Source of the DNA: JAEXNA01 sp050486105
GTDB lineage: Bacteria > Vulcanimicrobiota > Xenobia > Xenobiales > JADMJV01
Direction of reading: 5' to 3'
Length of the DNA: 25,596 bases
Assembly: GCA_050486105.1 (NCBI GenBank)
Contig: JBJHCR010000054.1
Coordinates: 1-25,596 of the forward strand
The notes beneath the pieces are model-generated. The model saw only the letters and a list, made by a program, of their open reading frames with translations, ran no database searches and had not been told where the DNA came from. Shown here piece after piece: positions 8,255-16,600 of the stretch (positions are counted from its first letter, which is position 1; each line of letters opens with the position of its first letter). The position numbers and the translations under genes are program-made.

Positions 8255-8680
8255 ATGGAAATCTCCGAGGGGCTGCTCAGGTATTCGGAACTCTTTCACT
8301 CTCTCCGCCAAGGCGCTCTCTTTCCTTTGGTTTCCTTCGCGCTAGTGCGCCAAGGGGAACCGGTCTCGGGTTGGGCCCGATGCTGCGGGTTCAATCTGCA
8401 GCGGTCGCGCCTCTATCTTTTTCCCGCTCATGGACATATAACCTTAAACGGGAGCCAAGAAACGGGAACCGTAAGCTTGGCCTGTCCGAGGAGAGCCCAA
8501 AGTCTCCATTGCACCGGCCTGCTGAGGTGCCTGGTAGAGGAACCGCTCGCCGGACATCTCCAGCAGAAGGTCAGACCGCTGGCCGACCAACTTAAAGTGG
8601 CCCCCTCGAATGTTTTTGAACTAGAGGTTGCCAAGGTGGTCGCCGATCGCTTCTTCTGGCAGTTGCCGTCGGACGAGTGA
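8255..8680 (+). CDS. Probable FMN-binding split-barrel protein
   Basis: A 141-residue protein. The pattern recalls pyridoxamine 5'-phosphate oxidase-related FMN split barrels: an early PLVSFALV strand, GWARCCGF, RLYLFPAHGHITLNG, a GTVSLACPRRAQSLHCTG strand pair, and a C-terminal FELEVAKVVADRFFW. The match is by style rather than by a diagnostic motif, so it is a family suggestion only. The gene itself is supported by a strong ribosome-binding site, GAGGGGAAG, ending 8 bases before the ATG. The last 60 bp overlap the 3' end of the convergent HD-domain gene, which is unusually long for a convergent overlap and lowers confidence a little. Confidence 0.62.
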   Translation: MEISEGLLRYSELFHSLRQGALFPLVSFALVRQGEPVSGWARCCGFNLQRSRLYLFPAHGHITLNGSQETGTVSLACPRRAQSLHCTGLLRCLVEEPLAGHLQQKVRPLADQLKVAPSNVFELEVAKVVADRFFWQLPSDE

Positions 8681-9211
8681 GTCAGCATCGAACCCTTCAG
8701 CAGCTAGAAAAGCCAGAGCTCCAGACGCAGACTCGCGAAACTCGGACAAGTCGACCTGATGTTCGCTTTCGTAACTGAGACTCTGCAAGTACATCTCCAG
8801 CTTGTCCAAGCTCTTGACCCAACGAGCTTCAGGTGAGTTCCCCCGGTGGTATTCCTCTTGCAGTTCCAGAGCGCGAAGTTTAGCCCGGGGAAAAGCCTTC
8901 CACAGTTTGTCCATGGCAGCCGCCTCCAGGTTCCGTTTCTCACTTTCAGGGACCCCATCGGCGGGGGTTAAATCTCCGGTGAGTATCTCGGGCAAATCGT
9001 GTAGGATGGCCATCTCCAAGGCTCTCTCACGGTCGAGGCTCGGCGGGCAGAACAGCCAAGTCAAGAGAGCCACGCCGTGGCTATGGTCGGCCACCGATTC
9101 CACCCGTCCGGACAGGTGACGCTTCCAACCGGCGCGTTCCACCTGCTTGAGTTCGAGCAGCCTTACGAGGTCGGACTGATAATCTTCATCCTCTGATGTC
9201 GATAGAGACAA
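8621..9211 (-). CDS. HD-domain phosphohydrolase, YfbR/HDDC2-like
   Basis: A 196-residue HD-domain metalloprotein. The metal ligands follow the family order: VADHSHGVA with His43, AILHDLPE with His71 and Asp72 (and Glu75 beside them), and a later SLDKLEMYLQ Asp. The phrases ERAGWKRHL and HDLPEILTGDLTP are typical of the YfbR/HDDC2 branch, whose studied members hydrolyse deoxyribonucleoside 5'-monophosphates. Nucleotide dephosphorylation is therefore the likely role, though the branch is broad. It lies next to argF on the same strand with a gap of only a few bases (9212-9214), so the two may be co-transcribed with argF first. Confidence 0.9.
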   Translation of the reverse strand: MSLSTSEDEDYQSDLVRLLELKQVERAGWKRHLSGRVESVADHSHGVALLTWLFCPPSLDRERALEMAILHDLPEILTGDLTPADGVPESEKRNLEAAAMDKLWKAFPRAKLRALELQEEYHRGNSPEARWVKSLDKLEMYLQSLSYESEHQVDLSEFRESASGALAFLAAEGFDADSLVRRQLPEEAIGDHLGNL

Positions 9212-9214
9212 GGA

Positions 9215-10207
9215 TTAGCCCAGAGTAGCAACCAGGATGGCCTTGATGGTGTGCAGCCGATTCTCCGCCTGATCGAAGACTACCGAATCGAGAGATTCAA
9301 AGACTTCTTCGGTCACCTCCATACCTTCAAGCCCGAATTGCTCCCTGATCTTTTCCCCCACTTCGGTCGCGCTGTTATGGAACGCGGGCAGACAATGGAG
9401 AAACTTGGCCTGCTGATTCCCAGTGGAGTTCATCAAAGCTGACGTCACACGATAGGGGCGGAGCATCTCAACTCGCTCAGTCCACAGAGAACTCGATTGA
9501 CCCATGGACAACCAAACATCAGTGTAGACGAAGTCTGCTCCGCTCACCGCTTCCTCGGGGTCAGTGAAAAAACGAAGCTGAGCTCCACTCTCGGACGCGA
9601 ACACCTGACACGTTTCGATCAGGGACTCGTCGGGGCGCAGAGTTTCCGGAGAGGCCATCCGAAAATCGAGGCCCATCTTGGCTGCCCCCACCAAGAGGCT
9701 ATTGCCCATGTTGTTTCTTCCGTCACCGAGGTAGACCAGAGACTGTTCGGACAAGGGCTTCGGGCAATGCTCGAGCATAGTCAGCAAATCCGCCAGAATC
9801 TGGGTGGGATGAAACTCATCGGTCAGACCGTTGTAGACCGGGACTCCAGCGAAACGGGCTAACTCCTCGACCCTCTCTTGGGCGAACCCTCGATACTGTA
9901 TCGCATCATACATGCGACCCAGAACCCTAGCGGTATCGGCCATGGTCTCTTTACCGCCGATATGGGTCCCCGAAGGACCCAAGTAGGTTACTTGGGCTCC
10001 TTGGTGGATGGCGGCCACTTCAAAAGCGCAGCGAGTTCTGGTGGAATCCTTTTCGAAGATCAAAGCGATCGCTTTTCCTTGCAAGCATGGTCGCTCCTGA
10101 CCGGACCGGCGAGCGGTCTTGAGAAACTTGGCGATCTCTAAGAGTTCAGATATCTCACTGGCCGAGAAGTCTAGCAACTTTAAAAAATGACGATTTCGAA
10201 ATCCCAT
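9215..10207 (-). CDS. argF: Ornithine carbamoyltransferase
   Basis: This enzyme transfers the carbamoyl group of carbamoyl phosphate to ornithine to give citrulline in arginine synthesis. All signatures are present: STRTR for carbamoyl phosphate (55-59), FHPTQ (132-136), SMG in the ornithine-closing loop (234-236) and HCLPAFH (271-277). The protein strongly resembles E. coli ArgF/ArgI along its full 330 residues. I chose the ATG at 10207 (MGFRNRHFLKLLDFS) because it aligns with the family N-terminus; an in-frame TTG at 10261 would add 18 residues with no counterpart, and neither start has a clear ribosome-binding site. No other arginine gene is in the window. A catabolic ArcB role cannot be excluded, but no arcA or arcC is present. 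Confidence 0.95.
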   Translation of the reverse strand: MGFRNRHFLKLLDFSASEISELLEIAKFLKTARRSGQERPCLQGKAIALIFEKDSTRTRCAFEVAAIHQGAQVTYLGPSGTHIGGKETMADTARVLGRMYDAIQYRGFAQERVEELARFAGVPVYNGLTDEFHPTQILADLLTMLEHCPKPLSEQSLVYLGDGRNNMGNSLLVGAAKMGLDFRMASPETLRPDESLIETCQVFASESGAQLRFFTDPEEAVSGADFVYTDVWLSMGQSSSLWTERVEMLRPYRVTSALMNSTGNQQAKFLHCLPAFHNSATEVGEKIREQFGLEGMEVTEEVFESLDSVVFDQAENRLHTIKAILVATLG

Positions 10208-10340
10208 GAGCAGGTTTGCGTCAAGGTCAGGTTCGATACCTTCTGCAGCAACTTGACCCAAAGCGGAGGCGATTTCCGAAAGCAGGGAAGGAACCGATCT
10301 CAGAACCCCTGAATGGCTTTCGGGAAATCTATCCCTTGGT

Positions 10341-10346
10341 GAGGAG
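10341..10346 (+). promoter_or_regulatory. Ribosome-binding site that supports a TTG start
   Basis: GAGGAG lies 10 bases before the TTG at 10357. There is no ATG or GTG in the right frame nearby, so this site decides the start of the zinc-ribbon gene. Confidence 0.7.
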
Positions 10347-10356
10347 AACCTAACCC

Positions 10357-10695
10357 TTGAGTGAATCGTCTAAAGACCCTCTACCCCAAGAAGCCTTCCG
10401 GAAAGCTCCAAAAACCGACGAAGACAAGTTTTTTGCAGAGCAAGAAGCGCGACGTCTAGAAGAACTCAAACGAGCTAAATCAGCCCAACCCGAAGTCCGG
10501 CGCTGTGTCAGTGCTGCCTGTGAAGGGGAGATTTTAGAAAAAGTTCAACTCGGTGACGTCGAGATCGACCGCTGCCCTAAGTGTGGTGGAGTCTGGCTAG
10601 ATCCCGGCGAACTCGAACAGCTTACCAGCGAGAAAAAGACCTCACACAACCCGGTGGTCCGATTTTTCCAAAATCTCGCCGGTCAGTACGACTAG
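10357..10695 (+). CDS. TFIIB-type zinc-ribbon protein
   Basis: A 112-residue soluble protein. The C-terminal half carries the zf-TFIIB pattern: CVSAACEGEI, a LGDVEIDRC strand, then CPKCGGVWLDPGELEQL. That is two cysteine pairs with the conserved 'GG.WLd.gEL' tail. The N-terminal half is charged and helical (about residues 15-42, rich in Lys, Glu, Arg). Proteins like this are common in bacteria and mostly uncharacterised. Start is TTG with GAGGAG ten bases upstream. It diverges from argF and precedes mdh by about 100 bp on the same strand, but mdh has its own strong ribosome-binding site. Confidence 0.88.
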   Translation: MSESSKDPLPQEAFRKAPKTDEDKFFAEQEARRLEELKRAKSAQPEVRRCVSAACEGEILEKVQLGDVEIDRCPKCGGVWLDPGELEQLTSEKKTSHNPVVRFFQNLAGQYD

Positions 10696-10784
10696 TCTTT
10701 GCTCACCTCTAAACTCCCGGAAGTACAAAACGCGGCTTGCTTTCAGGTCGAAGGACATTGTCGGAGAGTGCTTCCGTTCACACG

Positions 10785-10790
10785 AAAGGA
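10785..10790 (+). promoter_or_regulatory. Ribosome-binding site fixing the mdh start
   Basis: AAAGGA sits 6 bases before the ATG at 10797. An in-frame start at 10737 would add 20 residues, but this site and the family N-terminus favour 10797. Confidence 0.75.
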
Positions 10791-10796
10791 CCCCAT

Positions 10797-11777
10797 ATGA
10801 AAAAACCTCTTAAAGTGGCGATCACCGGAGCAGCAGGAAACATCGGTTATGCCATGGCCTTCCGCATTGCTGCTGGAGACATGCTCGGCCCGGACCAACC
10901 CGTCATACTTCAACTGATCGAGATACCACCGGCTCTCAACGCCCTCCAAGGGGTCGTTATGGAACTCAACGATTGTGCCTTCCCGCTCCTAGATGGGATC
11001 GTGGCAACCTCTGACTTGGACGAAGGCTTCGATGGAACCAATTTCGCTTTGCTCGTTGGAGCCCGACCTCGGGGCCCAGGAATGGAACGCAAGGACCTTC
11101 TCGACGCCAACGGAGCAATTTTTGCTCCTCAAGGACAGGCTATCGACAAGCGGGCCTCCTCCGACGCGAGAGTGTTGGTGGTTGGGAACCCGGCCAACAC
11201 CAATGCCTTGATCGCAGCAAGCCAAGCCAAGCGTCTCGACCGTAAACAGTTCACCGCCATGACTCGACTGGATCACAATCGGGCCTTGTCTCAGTTAGCT
11301 GAGAAAACCAAAGTCCACTCTCGTGACATCAAGCGAGTTACCATTTGGGGAAATCATAGCTCAACTCAGTACCCGGACCTCAGTCATGCCAAAGTCGACG
11401 GAAAAGAAGCCCTGGAACTGGTGGATCAAAAATGGTATAGGGACACCTTTATCCCTACCGTCCAAAAGCGCGGAGCCGCAATCATCGAAGCTCGAGGGGC
11501 CTCATCAGCCGCCTCAGCGGCTTCGGCGGCTATCGACCACATGCACACTTGGGTGTTCGGGACTCGGGATGGAGATTGGGTTTCCATGGCTGTCCCTTCC
11601 GACGGCTCCTACGGAATCGCCGAGGGAGTCATTTACAGTTACCCTTGCGAGTGCAAAAATGGGTTCTATAGTATCGTGCAAGACCTTCCGATCGATGCCT
11701 TCAGCAGAGAACGTATGAATGCCACCGAACAAGAGCTGAGAGAAGAGCGAGCAGCCGTTCAGGAATTGCTCTCCTAA
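10797..11777 (+). CDS. mdh: Malate dehydrogenase, cytosolic/Thermus type
   Basis: A 326-residue NAD-dependent malate dehydrogenase of the TCA cycle, of the group that includes mammalian cytosolic MDH and Thermus MDH. Visible features are the Rossmann loop GAAGNIG (11-17), the mobile loop GARPRGPGMERKDLL with Arg90 and Arg92, the NPANTNAL stretch, catalytic LDHNRA (Asp159) and WGNHSSTQYPD with proton-relay His187. Glu42 after the second strand contacts the NAD ribose, where mammalian enzymes have Asp. The C-terminal half (GAAIIEARGASSAASAAS, DWVSMAVPS) follows Thermus MDH closely. It is followed after about 170 bp by a strong hairpin terminator. Confidence 0.97.
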   Translation: MKKPLKVAITGAAGNIGYAMAFRIAAGDMLGPDQPVILQLIEIPPALNALQGVVMELNDCAFPLLDGIVATSDLDEGFDGTNFALLVGARPRGPGMERKDLLDANGAIFAPQGQAIDKRASSDARVLVVGNPANTNALIAASQAKRLDRKQFTAMTRLDHNRALSQLAEKTKVHSRDIKRVTIWGNHSSTQYPDLSHAKVDGKEALELVDQKWYRDTFIPTVQKRGAAIIEARGASSAASAASAAIDHMHTWVFGTRDGDWVSMAVPSDGSYGIAEGVIYSYPCECKNGFYSIVQDLPIDAFSRERMNATEQELREERAAVQELLS

Positions 11778-11868
11778 CTAGAAGGCTGGCCGGAAACCCT
11801 CTCAAACTGAAATCGCCCCTGCTCACAGTCATGCACAGCGCTCCTCATTCGAAATACAACTAGGTAAC

Positions 11869-11917
11869 ACCCATAAATGGGTACCCGGCTTCGGAGCACT
11901 GCACCTTAAAGCGAAGC
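11869..11917. other. Intergenic inverted repeats after mdh
   Basis: The 221-bp gap between mdh and the convergent exported-protein gene holds two inverted repeats before the terminator. ACCCAT-AA-ATGGGT lies at 11869-11882, and GCTTCG (11888-11893) pairs with CGAAGC (11912-11917). They may form RNA structure at the mdh 3' end or a small RNA. No open reading frame or tRNA is visible in the gap. Confidence 0.3.
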
Positions 11918-11950
11918 GTTACGAAGTCTGCAAATAGAAGGCGTCCAGCG

Positions 11951-11982
11951 AGAAAAGAGGTGGTGCGATCCACCTCTTTTCT
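11951..11982. terminator. 13-bp perfect hairpin, bidirectional terminator
   Basis: AGAAAAGAGGTGG (11951-11963) pairs perfectly with CCACCTCTTTTCT (11970-11982) around a TGCGAT loop. The A-rich left foot and T-rich right foot give a T-run at the base in both directions. It lies between convergent genes, mdh on the plus strand and the exported protein on the minus strand, exactly where a shared terminator is expected. Confidence 0.85.
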
Positions 11983-11998
11983 TGCGGGATGAGAAGAG

Positions 11999-12835
11999 CT
12001 ATCTTGTGGGTTGGTCTATCAAAAGCGCGGGTTCGAAACTATCAACGATGTCAATGGTGTCAAATTCTGACTCCACGTGGATCTGGTAGACAGCGGGCAA
12101 AATCTCTTGCTCGTCGTTCAGCAGCGGAGTATCTCGAGTGCTCCTCACCAGATTTCTGGTGATCTGTTTTCCTGGGGGCACTATAATATTTCGGTGACTT
12201 CCTAGCTCAAACCAGTCTCCCGATACGGGATCCTTCACCGAAAAGGTGACCTTCACGTTTCGAGCAGCTTCATTGCCGCTGTTCTGCAAGCGCACCCTGG
12301 TATCTAAGAGATACAGGGGGCGTCCATTAGCTTCGAAACCGTGCTCGACGGCCTTCAGTCGGGGACGAGGTCGCAACTCCTGAAGCTCCGGAGTCAAGTT
12401 GCTCAAGCGTGAATGCTGCCCGGACTCATCCAGGGCCGACTCCACGAATCGAAAAATGTCTCTGGCTTCTCTGGGATCGACGACAACACCACTGCTCAAG
12501 ATCCTCGCCGGCCCGAAGCGACCGGGATTTCCCCAGCGAACTAAAGCTCCATAGCGTTGCAGGGACGGCTGAACTCCAAGCCGCTTGGTGATCTCCTCCG
12601 AAAGTCTTTCGGTGCGATAAACATCGTACTTCGAGGGGTCCACCCCTGTTCGGCGCAAATACTCGAGATAGGAAGCTCGCCAACCGGCGGTGGTTTCATT
12701 CGGTCCAACCAGCAAGAGCACATTCTTGCCAGCCAACTTATCTAAATTGTCACCGCTCATGGTTTGAGCAGAAAGCGCAGCGGTCAGCAAGAGCATTGCC
12801 GCGACATACAACGGAAATAATTGGGTTTTTCTCAT
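11999..12835 (-). CDS. Exported protein of unknown function
   Basis: A 278-residue protein. The start at 12835 gives a textbook signal peptide (MRKTQLFPLYVAAMLLLTAA, cleavage near ALSAQ); in-frame sequence upstream does not look coding. After it comes an alpha/beta domain of about 120 residues starting GKNVLLLVGPNETTAGWR and ending with FRFVESAL, perhaps thioredoxin- or Rossmann-like but without a CxxC. A beta-rich domain follows (LLDTRVRLQNSGNEAARNV, VPPGKQITRNL), with the spacing of FxLYD or CARDB-type domains that often sit at the cell surface. I do not recognise a family. It has no ribosome-binding site I can point to. Its stop is 17 bp from the shared terminator. Confidence 0.8.
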   Translation of the reverse strand: MRKTQLFPLYVAAMLLLTAALSAQTMSGDNLDKLAGKNVLLLVGPNETTAGWRASYLEYLRRTGVDPSKYDVYRTERLSEEITKRLGVQPSLQRYGALVRWGNPGRFGPARILSSGVVVDPREARDIFRFVESALDESGQHSRLSNLTPELQELRPRPRLKAVEHGFEANGRPLYLLDTRVRLQNSGNEAARNVKVTFSVKDPVSGDWFELGSHRNIIVPPGKQITRNLVRSTRDTPLLNDEQEILPAVYQIHVESEFDTIDIVDSFEPALLIDQPTR

Positions 12836-13047
12836 AGGCGTCGAAGGTTCGAAATGTAATCGCCGTTTCCCTTGAAGTCCAACAGGCAGGCGGTGGCTGA
12901 TAGCCGTGTAAGAGGAAGCGAGGGTCCCCGTTGGAGTTCCCAATTCTTATAAAGTGTTCGCCCTAAGAATATGGATGTCAAAGACCGGGACCACGGGTAC
13001 CCAACGAAGTTGTACTCCCTCGACTTTATTGCCTTCGAGCGAACGCC

Positions 13048-13650
13048 TTATATCGGCTGAATATCGGGATCCTTAGCCAGGCGATTTAAGAACTCGAGGT
13101 AGTAGCTGTGCTCGGGAGTGGTCGAAGGGCTGAAATCTTCAAACAGCAACCCAACCACTGACCAGCCATCAGTCAGGGACGGAGCGCACCAACGGACGAC
13201 AGCTTTGGTCTGAACCTCAGTGATGCGGTTGTCATCGAGTTCGAAGCGAATCTGCATGGTCTGCCCCGGAGCAAATACCCCTGGACCTTCCGCCCTCATT
13301 CCGGTCTCTGACAAATCGAGGCTCTGTCCTTGGAAGCCGGTGAATTGGACCGATCGAACCCTGAGCTTTCGAGGATACCGAGCCACTCGTCTCTTTTCAG
13401 GGATGGAAAAGATGTCTTCAAGATAGGGAACGGCTTCAGCGGGGTCAATCCACAGTCCCCGCGAAGTCTCTTGGCCAGCCTCCACAATCTGAACTCGCCC
13501 TTTAACTTGGATTCCGGCGATCGTCGCATGGACATCGACTATTCCGATCTTGAGGGGCTTTTCAGACTTGAGGATAACCTCGGCCTCCTCGTAACCCACC
13601 ACTTCGACTTCTTGCGGACGCCCGAACATTTTGTTGAGAAATTCAAACAC
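13048..13650 (-). CDS. PilZ-domain c-di-GMP receptor
   Basis: A 200-residue protein with a C-terminal PilZ domain. The two c-di-GMP-binding elements are intact: the RxxxR motif RRVARYPRK (Arg87 and Arg91) and DLSETG (112-117), the D/NxSxxG motif. A strand with VVRWCAPS and a VVGLLFEDFS end follow. The N-terminal 80 residues form a separate beta-type domain of the YcgR-N/PilZN style. PilZ proteins bind c-di-GMP and switch a partner, often in motility, secretion or exopolysaccharide export. The start is GTG with GGATGGTGAG just upstream. It is 15 bp downstream of the large VIT/VWA gene on the same strand and so probably co-transcribed, which suggests that c-di-GMP controls whatever that protein does. 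Confidence 0.92.
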   Translation of the reverse strand: MFEFLNKMFGRPQEVEVVGYEEAEVILKSEKPLKIGIVDVHATIAGIQVKGRVQIVEAGQETSRGLWIDPAEAVPYLEDIFSIPEKRRVARYPRKLRVRSVQFTGFQGQSLDLSETGMRAEGPGVFAPGQTMQIRFELDDNRITEVQTKAVVRWCAPSLTDGWSVVGLLFEDFSPSTTPEHSYYLEFLNRLAKDPDIQPI

Positions 13651-13665
13651 GACTCACCATCCCCA

Positions 13666-16600
13666 TTATTTGCCGTACACCTGGGCCGCTTTCCTGGCCG
13701 AAGAGCTTAGGTTGGCCTTACCCAATTCATCGTAAGCTTCAGCCAACTCAAGATAGGCGTCCGGATCCTTTTCTGAACGCAGATACTTCTGATAGTGGAC
13801 CACCGCCACCTTGGTCTGGTCGCCATCGCGGTAAGCTCGAGCCAAGGCCAAGGAATGATAAGGCTGATCTCGGTCGACCTTCACCAGGTCTCGATAGAAG
13901 TTGATTCTATCCTTAGCTTCAGGCAAGCATGCTCGAACTGCTTGGTGGCAATCAGGATCTCTTGGCTCCTGCAAAAGACGTTCCTGCAACTCTTCGGAGG
14001 TGGGTTGACCGGCGGGTCTAGGGGCCGCTGTCTGGTCCACCTCGACGGAGAGCTCCTGGTTCTGCTCCTCGGGCATCGATGGAGAAGATGCGACAGGACG
14101 GTCTACTTCGACAGCGGCCTCCTCCCGGGGCACATCGATGAGAGCACCTTCTGACTCTTGGACCAGAGAGGGGGGTTCTGGGGCTTCTTCTGGGGCTCCT
14201 GATGGCTCCGGGGTTTCTGATGCCTCTTCTGCGGTATCTGATGTTTTCGAGGTTTCCGGCAGCTCGGCCCTCTCGGGTTCTGCCACGTACGCTGCAGAGG
14301 CTGCTACACGCGATTCTTGGAAAACTTGAGTCGCATTCTCGAGCGCTTCTGTCAGAGGCTTCAAGCCTTCCTGAGAGATTTCGCGAATCTGCTCTAAGGA
14401 TGGGATGTTCAGACCGTCGATGCGCTTTTGCACTTCGGCGAATTCGTCCTTGAGAGGCTCCGAATCCAAAGGACTTTGGGCCAGAACTTGAGTCTTTAGT
14501 TCGGTCAACGCTTGAGCCAACTCTGCCTGCTGTTGCTGCATTCGAGCAAACTCTAACTGCAAAGGGCTCAACACATCCCCTGTGGTCTCCGACCGCAGGG
14601 CGGGTTGCCAAGCTCTAACTTGCGCCATTTCACCCTGCTCCTCCGAGACTTGGCCCCAACGCTCCCACAACTCTTGAAGCTTCTGTCTTAAGGCCGTTGA
14701 GTCGACACAAATACGGCCTCCCATCTGGAGAATATAGACCGCTTCGGGAAGGCAGTCCTGGTCGAGACTATCGGCCCAAGCGACTATCAGGGCCTCAAAC
14801 TTCTTCAAAACTTCGGGGGTTCTAAAGTCTTGCAACAAGAGACCCAAGACGGCAACGGCCGAGGAATAGTAACCACGCTTTTCTAAATGAGCTACTGTCT
14901 GGGCCAGAATTCTTGAGAGGTCGGCGCCCCCAACCGAAACTTTGGAAGGAAGTCCGGCTAAGCCGGCTAAGGCCGTGCGGACTTCGACATCCAACATCTC
15001 CGTCTGGTAGGCGTTGAGTCGGTCTCGAGCCCCGGAATAGGGGTCCAGGGCAAGATGAACCACAGGTGTTGGATTTTGAAAAACCAAAACGGAGGGGGCC
15101 ACCTGGGCTGTCGCAGGGCTGGAAGGGTCTGCAGTCGCTCCGCTGGCCACCGCTTCCTCAACGAGATGATCACCTTCCAATACCGGAGAATCTGCTTCTG
15201 AAGCTTCGGAAACTTGAGATGCTGCCGTGCCGTTCCCTACCACAGTCGGCATGGGAGGCTTGGCAGAACCACCTCTCTCAAGAACAGGCTTCATTCCCGT
15301 CTCTTGGGAACCGGAACTTCGAGATCTCAGTCCGTGCCTAGTGGGACCTTCGGATGAGTTCGACTCGACGTCTCCTGGAAACTTCGCCCCCTTGAAGAGA
15401 CCATCGCGAGCCACCAATCCTCGGCGATAGTCGGTGGATACCGGGTTGTCATCATCAACTTTCGGTTCTACGCTACCTCCAGAACGGAGCCATTTATTTG
15501 GAAAAACATTCAGCTGAACTTCCTGCTCGTCACCCTCACCTACCACCAGCACCGTTTCTTCTATGAGGATTCCATAGGCTGCCGCAAGAGTAACCAGCTC
15601 TTCCCTCAGAGCTTGTCGCTTGCTTCCCGTGGTCAGTCGGATCGAGTCCAGCAGCTCTCGAACTTTCAACCCGGCCCACACCCCTCCGAGGGCAAGATTC
15701 TCTGTGCCTTTGGCGTGGGTGGTCCCGGCAAAAAACACTCCGGTCTCATCCTTGGAACGAAACCTTAAGGACGACGGGGAGCCCCGCCCCAAACAGTGTA
15801 CCGGACCCTGTGGTGTTAAAGAAGTCATTCTGACGGGAACCAGACTGTCGGACTCAAAATCCTGCTCTCCGCCCTCCGATGATTCGAAAGCCACTTCAGT
15901 CAAGAGTGCCCTTGTCTGTCCTAGCAAGCGATCGAGAGGCTCGCGACAAAGACCGGTGGGAGCAGCCTCGAATCTACCTCGAGTGAGGAGCGCTAAGCGG
16001 CGCAGAAAAGCCTGTTGGAATGAAGGCCCTATACCGATGGTATAATAGCGCCGATCACTCTGATCAAAATCCAAACTTCGCAAGATCGCCGGTTCGTTGC
16101 CTACATGTCCGCCGGCCAGCAGGAAAATGCAAAGCTGTCTATCGGGCTGCGATGGGAGAGACTGAATCCGCTCCAACAGGGGATGAACATCGGCTCGGCC
16201 CTTCGGCTCGATCCCCGCCAGCCATTTGCAAGCTTCTTCGACCTCTGAGACTTCACAGAATTCGCCTCCATTAAAGCCGTCTATATCCCGACCGAAAGTC
16301 ACGAGAGCGAATCGGTCGCTGTCATCGAGCCCACGCAAGGTGTCGAGTATGTCTCCTCGGACCCCTTCGAACACCCCCTCATGGAGATTTTCTGAGGCAT
16401 CCAAAACGAAGACAATATCACGCCTTTGGGGGCTAGCCGGAATCGATGAGGGAGGGAATATGGAGAAGATAAAGTTTTCGCTATTGCGGCGGAGTCTCGT
16501 CACAGGCATCTCAGTACGGCCTGGTCGAAAATACACTTCGATATCTTCGCTGGAGTCTGTAAGGAGCAGCTCTGTATTCATGAGCAGGAGGCCGTCAGCC

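Noticed and set aside
11778..11998. tRNA or riboswitch in the gap after mdh
   Set aside because: No T-arm consensus, acceptor pairing or known aptamer pattern could be assembled; only simple inverted repeats are present.
12946..12981. Promoter for the exported protein gene, with TTGACA and TATAAG on the minus strand
   Set aside because: The two boxes are 24 bp apart, too far for a normal sigma-70 promoter, so I did not call it.
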